Assembly: GCF_000725345.1 (NCBI RefSeq)
Contig: NZ_CP008852.1
Coordinates: 920,001-984,000, forward strand
DNA: 64,000 nt
Direction: 5' to 3'
Origin: Pelosinus sp. UFO1
Lineage (GTDB): Bacteria > Bacillota > Negativicutes > DSM-13327
Both the position numbers and the translations under genes were made by a program. Each line of letters begins with the position of its first letter. Within the stretch, counting starts at the first letter, position 1. The notes below the pieces were generated by a model. The model saw only the letters and a list, made by a program, of their open reading frames with translations. It did no database searches and was not told where the DNA came from. Shown in pieces: positions 45,807-52,728 of this stretch.

Positions 45807-45867
45807 TGACAAAGGCAAGGTTACAGTATATGATTAAAAATTAATATAATCATGTACTGTAACCTTT
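45807..45867 (+). promoter_or_regulatory. ars promoter with overlapping inverted-repeat operator
   Basis: TTGACA (45807-45812), a 17-bp spacer and TATGAT (45830-45835) form a near-consensus promoter. A 19-bp-arm inverted repeat (45818-45836 with 45849-45867, one mismatch) overlaps the spacer and -10. It begins AAGGTTACAGTA on one side and ends TACTGTAACCTT on the other. ArsR repressors bind such sites over promoters, so this is the likely autoregulatory operator, relieved by arsenite. Confidence 0.75.
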
Positions 45868-45914
45868 ATATATAACATAGTTTCATTAAATCAATCGGAG
45901 AGTTGGAGGAGAAC

Positions 45915-46271
45915 ATGAACATAATACGGACATTAAAGGCATTAAGCGATGAAACTAGATTAAGAATTATAAATTTGTTATGGGTTGAAAATTTGTGCGT
46001 TTGTGAGATTGAAGCCATTCTGCAAAGTAGTCAGTCCAATGTATCTAGGCATTTGGCGAAACTTCGTGATTCAGGAATTATTTATAGTGAAAAAAAGTCT
46101 CAGTGGGTGTATTACGGCATGAGTATTGAAGCCATAAAACACTACGCCTTTATAAAGACATTATTAGATGTAGATGTTGCAAAATATCCTCAATACCAAG
46201 AGGATATAGCAAAACTGAAGAGCTACCGAGAGCAAAATATCACATGTGGATCTTTGGAAGGTTCACATTAA
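45915..46271 (+). CDS. arsR: Arsenic-responsive repressor ArsR
   Basis: A 118-residue winged-helix repressor. The DNA-reading helix (SSQSNVSRHLAKLRDSGII) is preceded by ENLCVCEIEAIL, the CxC arsenite-binding pattern of classical ArsR proteins in the alpha3 helix. Binding of As(III) or Sb(III) should release it from the promoter. The ATG at 45915 follows GGAGGAG; the in-frame TTG at 45903 precedes the site. It heads the arsR-arsD-arsA set. Confidence 0.92.
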   Translation: MNIIRTLKALSDETRLRIINLLWVENLCVCEIEAILQSSQSNVSRHLAKLRDSGIIYSEKKSQWVYYGMSIEAIKHYAFIKTLLDVDVAKYPQYQEDIAKLKSYREQNITCGSLEGSH

Positions 46272-46353
46272 AATTTTTCATTTTTTAGAATATAGTGAGT
46301 GTTCTATGGAAGTCTCCTTTACATATAGCAGATATAGGGTAGGTTGGATACTG

Positions 46354-46382
46354 TTGACAAAGAGCTATGAAAAGTATATGAT
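46354..46382 (+). promoter_or_regulatory. Second ars promoter, upstream of arsD
   Basis: TTGACA (46354-46359), 17-bp spacer, TATGAT (46377-46382). The layout copies the arsR promoter, including AGTATATGAT at the -10. The -10 overlaps a small palindrome TATGATCATA, but the long inverted repeat of the first promoter is not present. Confidence 0.65.
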
Positions 46383-46512
46383 CATAATTGAATATAGTAA
46401 TATAATATGCGGGATAAAAATGGTGTAAGGATATTTCTTCAGTTAAATCAATACTTAATTAGATTCCATGTGAGCGTATTGTGAAAAATATAAACAATAA
46501 GGGGAGCTTAAA

Positions 46513-46881
46513 ATGAGTAAAATTGAAATTTTTGATCCAGCTATGTGTTGCGAAACAGGAATTTGTGGACCTGGTATTGACCAAGAACTTTTAAGGGTGG
46601 CAACTACGATTAATAGGCTTACCAGCAAGGGAGTTTCCGTGATTCGCTACGGCCTCTCAAGTAACCCACAAGCCTTTGTCGATAATAAAAAAGTAAATGA
46701 ATATTTGATGAAGGAAGAAGTTGAGGTTTTGCCAATTACCTTAGTAGACGGAGAAGTGGTTAAAACTAGAGAATATCCAACAACTGCTGAATTTGCTCAA
46801 TGGTCAGGCTTATCCAAGGAAGAGATAACAGCAGATGAAGATGAAAATAAACAATGTTGCTGTGAGGGCGGATGTTGTTAG
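46513..46881 (+). CDS. arsD: Arsenite metallochaperone ArsD
   Basis: A 122-residue ArsD. The arsenite-binding cysteines C12, C13 and C18 (MCCETGICG) are in the usual places and a C-terminal Cys-rich tail (CCCEGGCC) is present, matching the vicinal pairs of plasmid ArsD. It hands As(III)/Sb(III) to ArsA and raises its affinity. Ribosome site AAGGGGAG. It is 28 bases upstream of arsA. Confidence 0.95.
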   Translation: MSKIEIFDPAMCCETGICGPGIDQELLRVATTINRLTSKGVSVIRYGLSSNPQAFVDNKKVNEYLMKEEVEVLPITLVDGEVVKTREYPTTAEFAQWSGLSKEEITADEDENKQCCCEGGCC

Positions 46882-46909
46882 TCTAAGGAGAGAAACTTAG
46901 GAGGATTTT

Positions 46910-48664
46910 ATGTATAAATCATTTCATCCAGATTCTATAAATATGACGAAGTATTTATTTTTTACCGGTAAAGGCGGCGTAGGTAAAACCTCGACGGCTT
47001 GTGCTACTGCGATTACCTTAGCGGATCAAGGGAAAAAAGTATTATTAGTCAGTACCGATCCAGCTTCCAATTTACAAGATGTTTTTGGTATTGCACTTAC
47101 TAGTAAAGGAATTGCCATCCAAGAAGTTCCAAATCTTGTGGTTGCAAACTTAAACCCAGAAGAAGCTGCCAAAGAATATAAAGAATCAGTGATTGCGCCC
47201 TTTCGCGGCAAACTACCTCCCAGTGTACTGAGGAATATGGAGGAGCAGCTTTCAGGGTCATGTACAGTGGAAATTGCTGCCTTTAATGAGTTTTCCAACT
47301 TTATAACCGATGAAAAAATACAAACGGAATACGACCACATTCTGTTTGATACAGCGCCAACGGGGCATACTTTGCGTATGCTGCAACTGCCATCTGCGTG
47401 GAGTAATTTTATTAGTGAAAGTACCCATGGGGCGTCTTGCCTCGGTCAATTATCTGGATTAGAAAGTAAGAAAGAAGTTTATAAAAATGCAGTGAATATC
47501 TTAGCAGATGGTAACATGACAACCTTGGTCTTACTAACGAGACCCGAATACGCTCCCTTACAGGAAGCTGAGCGGGCATCTAAAGAACTGAAAGAATTAG
47601 GGGTTAACAATCAGCTTCTAATTGTTAATGGCGTATTGGAACTGGATATTAAAGATGATGAAATTGCAAACCAATTGTATGCGAAACAGCAAAAAGCATT
47701 GGGAAATATACCGGAAGCTCTCAAAGAGACTAAAACCTATAAAATTCCTCTAAGGGCATACAATGTAACAGGTATTAAAAATATAAGAATGATGTTAAAA
47801 GAAGATTATCTAGAAACCCAAGACTATAAACTAAACAAAGCAGAATTACCAAAAGTCAAAGCTTTAATTGAGAATCTGTATGCCTCCCAGAAAAAAGTTA
47901 TTTTCACTATGGGTAAAGGTGGAGTTGGAAAAACCACCTTGGCCGCAGCGATTGCCCTTGGCCTTGCTGAACGGGGTGTAAAGGTACATTTAACAACCAC
48001 CGATCCAGCCGACCACTTGAAGTTTGTAGTCGAGGAAGGTCGTCATGGCATTCGAGTCAGTAAGATTGACGAGAAAGAAGAGCTTCGTAAATACTCAGAG
48101 GCTGTGCTAGAAAAGGCAAGAGAAACTATGAGCGAGGCGGATATTTCTTATGTAGAAGAAGACCTGCGTTCCCCATGTACCCAGGAAATCGCTGTATTCC
48201 GTGCTTTTGCACAGATTGTCGATCAGGCTGACGATGAAGTTGTAGTAATCGATACAGCACCCACAGGGCACACTTTATTATTATTAGATGCCACCCAAAG
48301 CTATCATAAGGAAATACAACGCTCCCAAGGCGATATACCTGAATCTGTGAAGAACCTACTGCCAAGATTACGAGATGAGAAGGAAACAGAGGTTGTTATC
48401 GTAACCCTGCCGGAAGCTACGCCTGTGTATGAAGCAATGAGATTGCAAGAGGATTTAAAACGGGCAGGTATTCGAAATAAATGGTGGGTAATTAACTCAA
48501 GTTTATACATGACGAATACCCAAAGCCCATTATTAAAAACTAAATCCCAAAACGAAATTCCATGGATCAATAAAGTGGATGAAATTTCAGAAGGGAATTT
48601 TGCGGTTATACCATGGAAAGGTGAAGAAATAAAAGGCGAGAAACTAGTTGAATTAATTAAGTAA
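46910..48664 (+). CDS. arsA: Arsenite-stimulated ATPase ArsA
   Basis: A 584-residue tandem ATPase with both halves intact: P-loops GKGGVGKTSTA near residue 18 and GKGGVGKTTLA near residue 336, signal-transduction DTAPTGHTLR and DTAPTGHTLL motifs, and cysteines in SGSCTVEIAAF, ASCLG and RSPCTQEIAVF that match the metalloid-binding triad. ArsA energises an ArsB-type membrane pump; no arsB or acr3 gene is in the window, so its partner must be elsewhere. Confidence 0.95.
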   Translation: MYKSFHPDSINMTKYLFFTGKGGVGKTSTACATAITLADQGKKVLLVSTDPASNLQDVFGIALTSKGIAIQEVPNLVVANLNPEEAAKEYKESVIAPFRGKLPPSVLRNMEEQLSGSCTVEIAAFNEFSNFITDEKIQTEYDHILFDTAPTGHTLRMLQLPSAWSNFISESTHGASCLGQLSGLESKKEVYKNAVNILADGNMTTLVLLTRPEYAPLQEAERASKELKELGVNNQLLIVNGVLELDIKDDEIANQLYAKQQKALGNIPEALKETKTYKIPLRAYNVTGIKNIRMMLKEDYLETQDYKLNKAELPKVKALIENLYASQKKVIFTMGKGGVGKTTLAAAIALGLAERGVKVHLTTTDPADHLKFVVEEGRHGIRVSKIDEKEELRKYSEAVLEKARETMSEADISYVEEDLRSPCTQEIAVFRAFAQIVDQADDEVVVIDTAPTGHTLLLLDATQSYHKEIQRSQGDIPESVKNLLPRLRDEKETEVVIVTLPEATPVYEAMRLQEDLKRAGIRNKWWVINSSLYMTNTQSPLLKTKSQNEIPWINKVDEISEGNFAVIPWKGEEIKGEKLVELIK

Positions 48665-48685
48665 ATGTAAGGTATTACTAACTAT

Positions 48686-48744
48686 GCATCCGGTACTGTT
48701 TCGCTACTCACTTTGAAAAGAGCAAGACATGCCGGATGCTTTTT
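48686..48744 (+). terminator. Terminator of the ars operon
   Basis: GCATCCGG pairs with CCGGATGC across a 38-nt loop and is followed by five Ts. Confidence 0.7.
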
Positions 48745-48778
48745 AGTAATTACGTAAGAAGTATAGTTGTTGGGTGAT

Positions 48779-48854
48779 CCGCCCAGTATCCATATTATTA
48801 ACGTTCCGCCATTAGCATTTAACCTACACTTATAATAATATGGATACTGGGCGG
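48779..48854. repeat. 22-bp perfect inverted repeat upstream of CoA-disulfide reductase
   Basis: The arms 48779-48800 and 48833-48854 are exact reverse complements (the left begins CCGCCCAGTATCC, the right ends GGATACTGGGCGG) with a 32-nt spacer. It lacks a T-run on either side. Such length exceeds a normal operator; it could be a miniature mobile element remnant, an mRNA leader hairpin, or a long regulatory palindrome. Confidence 0.85.
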
Positions 48855-48911
48855 AGACTTTTGCTAAAAGGATGCGTAAGAGTTTTTCACATTATGAAAG
48901 GGAGCATAATT

Positions 48912-50549
48912 ATGAGAATTATCATTATAGGATCTGTAGCAGCAGGAACGTCGGTAGCTGCGAAAGCTAGAAGAAATAATATCGATAATGAAATTGTTAT
49001 TTACGAAAAAGATAGGGACATATCCTATTCCGTTTGCGGACTACCTTATTATATCGGAGAAGAGTATATCAGTCGGGAAAACCTTAATCCCAGGAATCCA
49101 GAATGGTTTAAAAAACGTTTCGCGATTGATATTAAAACGGAACATGAAGTCATTGGAATTGATGCTGACAAAAAAGAACTAGGAATCAAAGATTTACAGA
49201 CAGGAACAACCTTTCATGATTCCTACGATATTCTTGTATTGGCGACAGGGGCAGCTCCTGTAAAACCTGATATTAAAGGGTTAGAGGGCAATAATGTATT
49301 TATAGTACGTAATATTACTAGTGCTGATAAGATTAAAGAGCATATTGAAAAGGAGCACCCAGCTTCTGCAGTTATTATTGGTAGTGGATTTATTGGCATG
49401 GAGATTGCAGAAAATCTCGTAAAAAAGGGCATTCAGATAGCAGTAGTAGAAGCTCTTGGACAAGTGATGCCTTCTTATGATCCAGAAATGTCCTTACGTA
49501 TTAAAAAAGAACTTATCGAAAATAAAGTACAAGTTTTTAGCGGAGAAAAAGTTGTAAAAGTAGATGACGAAAATAAATCAGTACTGACGGATACAGGCAG
49601 AATGCTGCCAGCAGATATGGTTATCCTTTCTACAGGAGTCAAACCAGCAGTAGATCTTGCCAAACAAGCTGGTATAGAGCTCGGCACGACGGGAGCTATT
49701 AAGGTAGATACTAAGATGGAGACGTCCATCAAGGGGATATACGCAGTTGGGGATTGTTCAGAAAGTTATTTTCTCATTGATGGGAACCCTTGCTACCGTC
49801 CGATGGGATCCACTGCAAATAAGACAGGTAGAATCGCAGGAGATGTTATTACAGGTGGCGATTTAGAGTTTAGAGGAATACTCGGTACAGGAATTGTAAA
49901 AGTATTTGATTTAACCTGTGGGCAGACAGGGTATACAGAAAAGGAAGCTAGAAGAGCAGGGTACGATGTAGAAATCATTCATAATATAAAGCCGAATCAG
50001 ACAGAGTATTTTGAAGGCAGTTCAGAAATGATCATTAAGGCGGTTGCCGATAGAGCAACCCAGAAGCTTTTAGGTGTTCAGATCATTGGGAAAAAAGGTG
50101 TAGATAAAAGGATTGATATATTTGCGACTGCCATTACTTTTGGAGCAAAAGCGGGTGATTTATCACATCTAGATCTTGCCTACGCTCCTCCTTATTCCAC
50201 AACGAAAGATCCTGTAATGTATACGGGCATGATTTTAGATAATGCCTTAAATCGGGGTAGAAAAATTATTACAGCCCAAGAGTTAATTGCAGACAGAATG
50301 AAATATACCGTTATTGATGTTAGAAGTAACAAAGATTTTGCCAAAGGTCATATTGAAGGTGCTGTCAATATCCCATTGGGAGATCTTAAAGAAAAGGTTA
50401 GGGAATTATCGCAGAATGAATCTATCGTCGTTCATTGCAACAAAGGGGTAACAGGGAATGCAGCCCAGAATATGTTAATTAATCTTGGCTTTACGAAGGT
50501 TTATAACCTTTCTGGCGGTTACAAAGAATTTAAAGTGGAAAATCAGTAA
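48912..50549 (+). CDS. CoA-disulfide reductase/NADH oxidase with C-terminal rhodanese domain
   Basis: A 545-residue FAD/NAD(P)H flavoprotein. The FAD-binding N terminus IIIIGSVAAGTSVAAKARR precedes the redox-active Cys42 in SYSVCGLPYYIG, the single-Cys motif of CoA-disulfide reductases and NADH oxidases. A second dinucleotide fold has IIGSGFIGMEIAENL. The last ~90 residues are a rhodanese domain with catalytic Cys in VVHCNKGVTG. It probably reduces CoA disulfide or persulfide/polysulfide. The ATG at 48912 follows GGGAG. Location after the ars genes may reflect a thiol/redox role. Confidence 0.9.
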   Translation: MRIIIIGSVAAGTSVAAKARRNNIDNEIVIYEKDRDISYSVCGLPYYIGEEYISRENLNPRNPEWFKKRFAIDIKTEHEVIGIDADKKELGIKDLQTGTTFHDSYDILVLATGAAPVKPDIKGLEGNNVFIVRNITSADKIKEHIEKEHPASAVIIGSGFIGMEIAENLVKKGIQIAVVEALGQVMPSYDPEMSLRIKKELIENKVQVFSGEKVVKVDDENKSVLTDTGRMLPADMVILSTGVKPAVDLAKQAGIELGTTGAIKVDTKMETSIKGIYAVGDCSESYFLIDGNPCYRPMGSTANKTGRIAGDVITGGDLEFRGILGTGIVKVFDLTCGQTGYTEKEARRAGYDVEIIHNIKPNQTEYFEGSSEMIIKAVADRATQKLLGVQIIGKKGVDKRIDIFATAITFGAKAGDLSHLDLAYAPPYSTTKDPVMYTGMILDNALNRGRKIITAQELIADRMKYTVIDVRSNKDFAKGHIEGAVNIPLGDLKEKVRELSQNESIVVHCNKGVTGNAAQNMLINLGFTKVYNLSGGYKEFKVENQ

Positions 50550-50574
50550 GAAATATACAGTCTTGTATATTTCT
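50549..50574 (+). terminator. Hairpin after CoA-disulfide reductase gene
   Basis: AGAAATATACA pairs perfectly with TGTATATTTCT around GTCT, overlapping the stop codon by one base. A weak A/T tail follows, so termination may be incomplete. Confidence 0.5.
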
Positions 50575-50628
50575 AAATAAAGTGCTATTATATGTGTGAA
50601 GACGATTTAACTGAAAACTTTATAAATA

Positions 50629-50788
50629 GAGATAGGTGCCCTAAGGGGCTTAATAGGGAAGTCCGGTTTCATGCCGGCGCGGTCCCGCCACTGTAATGAG
50701 GAGCGAACCCAAGGTATACCACTGAGGCGAAAGTTTTGGGAAGGTTTGGGGAAGCGATGATCCAGAGCCAGGAGAACTGCCTATTTGA
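50629..50788 (+). ncRNA. Cobalamin (B12) riboswitch
   Basis: Hallmarks of the adenosylcobalamin class are in order: GGTGCC, an AATAGGGAAGTCCGGT segment, GCGGTCCCGCCACTGTAA (the core with the B12-box-type GCCACTG), ACCACTGAG, GGGAAG and the terminal AGCCAGGAGAACTGCC. P1 is formed by GATAGG with CCTATT. It is followed by a terminator, so B12 binding probably stops transcription. The next coding gene is the chelatase CbiK at 51398, in a pathway that makes sense for B12 control. Confidence 0.95.
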
Positions 50789-50858
50789 TAATCACCGTTT
50801 TACCCACGAGCGATGGGGAGGGGATTAAGTGCACACCAAGGTTGTATTGTACTTATTT

Positions 50859-50887
50859 CCCGGCGTATATAACGCCGGGATTTTTAT
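50859..50887 (+). terminator. Terminator of the cobalamin riboswitch
   Basis: CCCGGCGT and ACGCCGGG make an 8-bp G/C-rich stem with loop ATATA, then ATTTTTATT. Confidence 0.9.
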
Positions 50888-50914
50888 TAGATATAACTAG
50901 ATGTTCTTAATGTT

Positions 50915-50945
50915 CTCCCGACTTGTGGTCGGGAGATTTTTATTT
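50915..50945 (+). terminator. Second terminator downstream of the riboswitch
   Basis: CTCCCGAC and GTCGGGAG form an 8-bp stem with loop TTGTG and tail ATTTTTATTT. It lies 28 bases after the first terminator, so read-through of the riboswitch meets a second stop before cbiK. Confidence 0.85.
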
Positions 50946-51023
50946 GTTATGTGACTGTTTCGTATTTGGGTGCGAAATAGCTAACATATGCTTCAAACTT
51001 TCAAATCCATATTGTTGTGAGTT

Positions 51024-51070
51024 GTCCTTGGGAAGGACAGCTAGTTCCGTGGAAGCGGAACTTCCTTTTT
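51024..51070 (+). terminator. Third hairpin with T-run before cbiK
   Basis: GTCCTT/AAGGAC and AGTTCC/GGAACT form two adjacent hairpins, followed by TCCTTTTTC. The interval 50888-51397 holds no recognisable coding gene, only hairpins. Confidence 0.5.
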
Positions 51071-51183
51071 CAGTCAAGTGTGATGTAGTGTAGTTGCTTA
51101 ATTAGCCGAATGCATTACATGCGCTAACATATAAAAGTATAAAAAAATCTTACACATTATTTTTAGGTAATCTGGCTGAAGTT

Positions 51184-51312
51184 TTATCCGATGACTAAAC
51201 CGCTCTAAGACTCCCATCTTCTATAAGTGGGAGTTAAGAGCGGCTAAGTCCCTGGATAAGTGCGACTAAGATTCAGGTGGAGTTAAAACTCCATCTGAAT
51301 CAAGTCTTCTTT
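51184..51312 (+). repeat. Structured intergenic element with two long hairpins
   Basis: First hairpin: TTATCC/GGATAA at the base, then CCGCTCT/AGAGCGG and ACTCCCA/TGGGAGT (51184-51259). Second hairpin: GATTCAG/CTGAATC and TGGAGTT/AACTCCA (51270-51301), flanked by GACTAA and AAGTCTTCTTT. Paired arms with G-U and bulged positions suggest an RNA rather than DNA structure. The flanks resemble the element at 13422-13526. It ends about 85 bases before cbiK and could be its leader or a repeat family member. Confidence 0.55.
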
Positions 51313-51397
51313 ATTTTCGATGAGTGAGGTGAATTAAGTTACTAATCTAATAAGCAAAAATTCTATCTAATAAATAGGAAGGGTTAGGTGTAGTGTT

Positions 51398-52357
51398 ATG
51401 AATCAAATCATGAGAGTACTTGGAATTTTATTTTTATCCATTGCCATTATTGGAGGCTTTACAATGAGGCAAACAGCTAGTGCTGCTGCCTTGACAGATA
51501 AGAAGGCTATTTTAGTTGTTAGCTTTGGTACTACTTTTGCGGATACACGAAAAGTAACGACTGATGCTGTGGAGGCTAAAATTCGCGAAGCTTTTCCTGA
51601 GTATGAAGTCCGCCAAGCGTTTACTTCTCGAATTATTATTAAAAAATTAGATGAGCGGGACGGTATTAAAATTGATACCGAAAAGCAAGCACTCGATAAG
51701 TTGAAAGCAGAAGGGTATACGGAAGTAATTGTACAACCCTTGCATATGGAAGCTGGCGACGAATATGCAAAGCTAACTCGTGTTGTTGAAAAGTATGAGG
51801 AAAATAAGGCATTTAATAAAATATCCATAGGTCGTCCTGTTCTATACTATACAGGACAAGCAGGGGAAAAGCCGGATGATTATGCAATTGCTATCAAAGC
51901 GTTAGAAAACCAATTTCCTAAATTAGGAAAACAAGAAGCGATTGCTATGATGGGCCATGGTGGTGTAAATCCTTCTAACGCTGCTTATGCTGCATTACAA
52001 ATGAAGCTGAAAGATGCTGGGCTTAAAAATGTCTTTATTTTCACAGTCGAGGGATATCCAACTGTGAGTAATCTTATAAGTGAATTAAAAGAAAATAAAA
52101 TTAAAAAAGTAACACTAATGCCTTTTATGTTGGTTGCTGGTGACCATGCCACCAACGATATGGCTGGAGATGACAAGGAATCATTCAAATCTCAGCTGCT
52201 AGCAGCAGGGTTCAAAGTAGATACTTATCTTCATGGGCTGGGTGAAAATGTGGGAGTACAAGACATTTATGTACAACATGTGAAAGATGCCATCGAAGGA
52301 AAGTTTGACAAAAGCAAAAGAAGTAAAGACCGCCCTGTGATTCCAGTTATTGATTAG
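51398..52357 (+). CDS. cbiK: Exported sirohydrochlorin cobaltochelatase CbiK-like
   Basis: A 319-residue class II chelatase. Residues 1-30 form a signal peptide (core VLGILFLSIAIIGGF, ending ASA-A), so the enzyme should be exported or anchored, like the periplasmic CbiK of Desulfovibrio. The mature part begins KKAILVVSFGTTFADTRKVT, and metal-binding histidines are seen in VQPLHMEAGDEY (His116), MMGHGGVN and AGDHATNDM. It inserts Co2+ (or Fe2+) into sirohydrochlorin. An external location is odd for cobalamin synthesis and may mean a metal-sequestering or haem-related role. A B12 riboswitch lies upstream. Confidence 0.9.
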   Translation: MNQIMRVLGILFLSIAIIGGFTMRQTASAAALTDKKAILVVSFGTTFADTRKVTTDAVEAKIREAFPEYEVRQAFTSRIIIKKLDERDGIKIDTEKQALDKLKAEGYTEVIVQPLHMEAGDEYAKLTRVVEKYEENKAFNKISIGRPVLYYTGQAGEKPDDYAIAIKALENQFPKLGKQEAIAMMGHGGVNPSNAAYAALQMKLKDAGLKNVFIFTVEGYPTVSNLISELKENKIKKVTLMPFMLVAGDHATNDMAGDDKESFKSQLLAAGFKVDTYLHGLGENVGVQDIYVQHVKDAIEGKFDKSKRSKDRPVIPVID

Positions 52358-52377
52358 GCAGTTTTAGAAAGAAGCAA

Positions 52378-52421
52378 AGAACGCACCTTACAGCCAGAGG
52401 ATGGCCTGTAAGGTGCGTTCT
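52378..52421. terminator. Bidirectional terminator between convergent cbiK and arsR-type gene
   Basis: AGAACGCACCTTACAG and CTGTAAGGTGCGTTCT are 16-bp perfect arms with a 12-nt loop. The T-run is poor on both strands, but the stem is strong and placed between convergent genes. Confidence 0.7.
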
Positions 52422-52433
52422 GTTAGAGAATTA

Positions 52434-52703
52434 CTAAAATAGTATTGCTACAATATCTTTTACCTGCTGATTGGCTACCTTATAACAGATTTCTAACCCT
52501 TTTCGTTCCCCCTCAATAATCCCTGCTGACTTTAATTTTGCTAGATGCTGAGATACCGTGGATTGGGGGAGATTCAGACATTCTTGCATCTTCGTTACGT
52601 TACATTGGTTATTAATTAATCCCCTTACAATACAAAGTCTTACGGGATGGGCGATTGCTTTGAGTACTTCGCTTTGCTGAATATAGTTTTTCATATCTTC
52701 CAT
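52434..52703 (-). CDS. ArsR-family repressor, probably for the sulfur-transfer fusion gene
   Basis: An 89-residue compact winged helix: LKAIAHPVRLCIVRGLINNQCNVTKMQ, then LNLPQSTVSQHLAKLKSAGIIEG. Two Cys (in RLCIV and NQCNV) could sense persulfide, metal or oxidants. ATG 52703 has GAGG upstream; the open frame extends to 52802 but overlaps the preceding gene and lacks a ribosome site. It follows the fusion gene by 25 bases in the same direction, so the palindrome at 55218-55251 is its likely operator. Confidence 0.88.
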   Translation of the reverse strand: MEDMKNYIQQSEVLKAIAHPVRLCIVRGLINNQCNVTKMQECLNLPQSTVSQHLAKLKSAGIIEGERKGLEICYKVANQQVKDIVAILF

Positions 52704-52728
52704 ATTATCATCCTCAATTTCTACTGTA

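Noticed and set aside
46246-46428. 60-codon frame after arsR
   Set aside because: It overlaps the arsR end and the arsD promoter, and has no ribosome site or family similarity.
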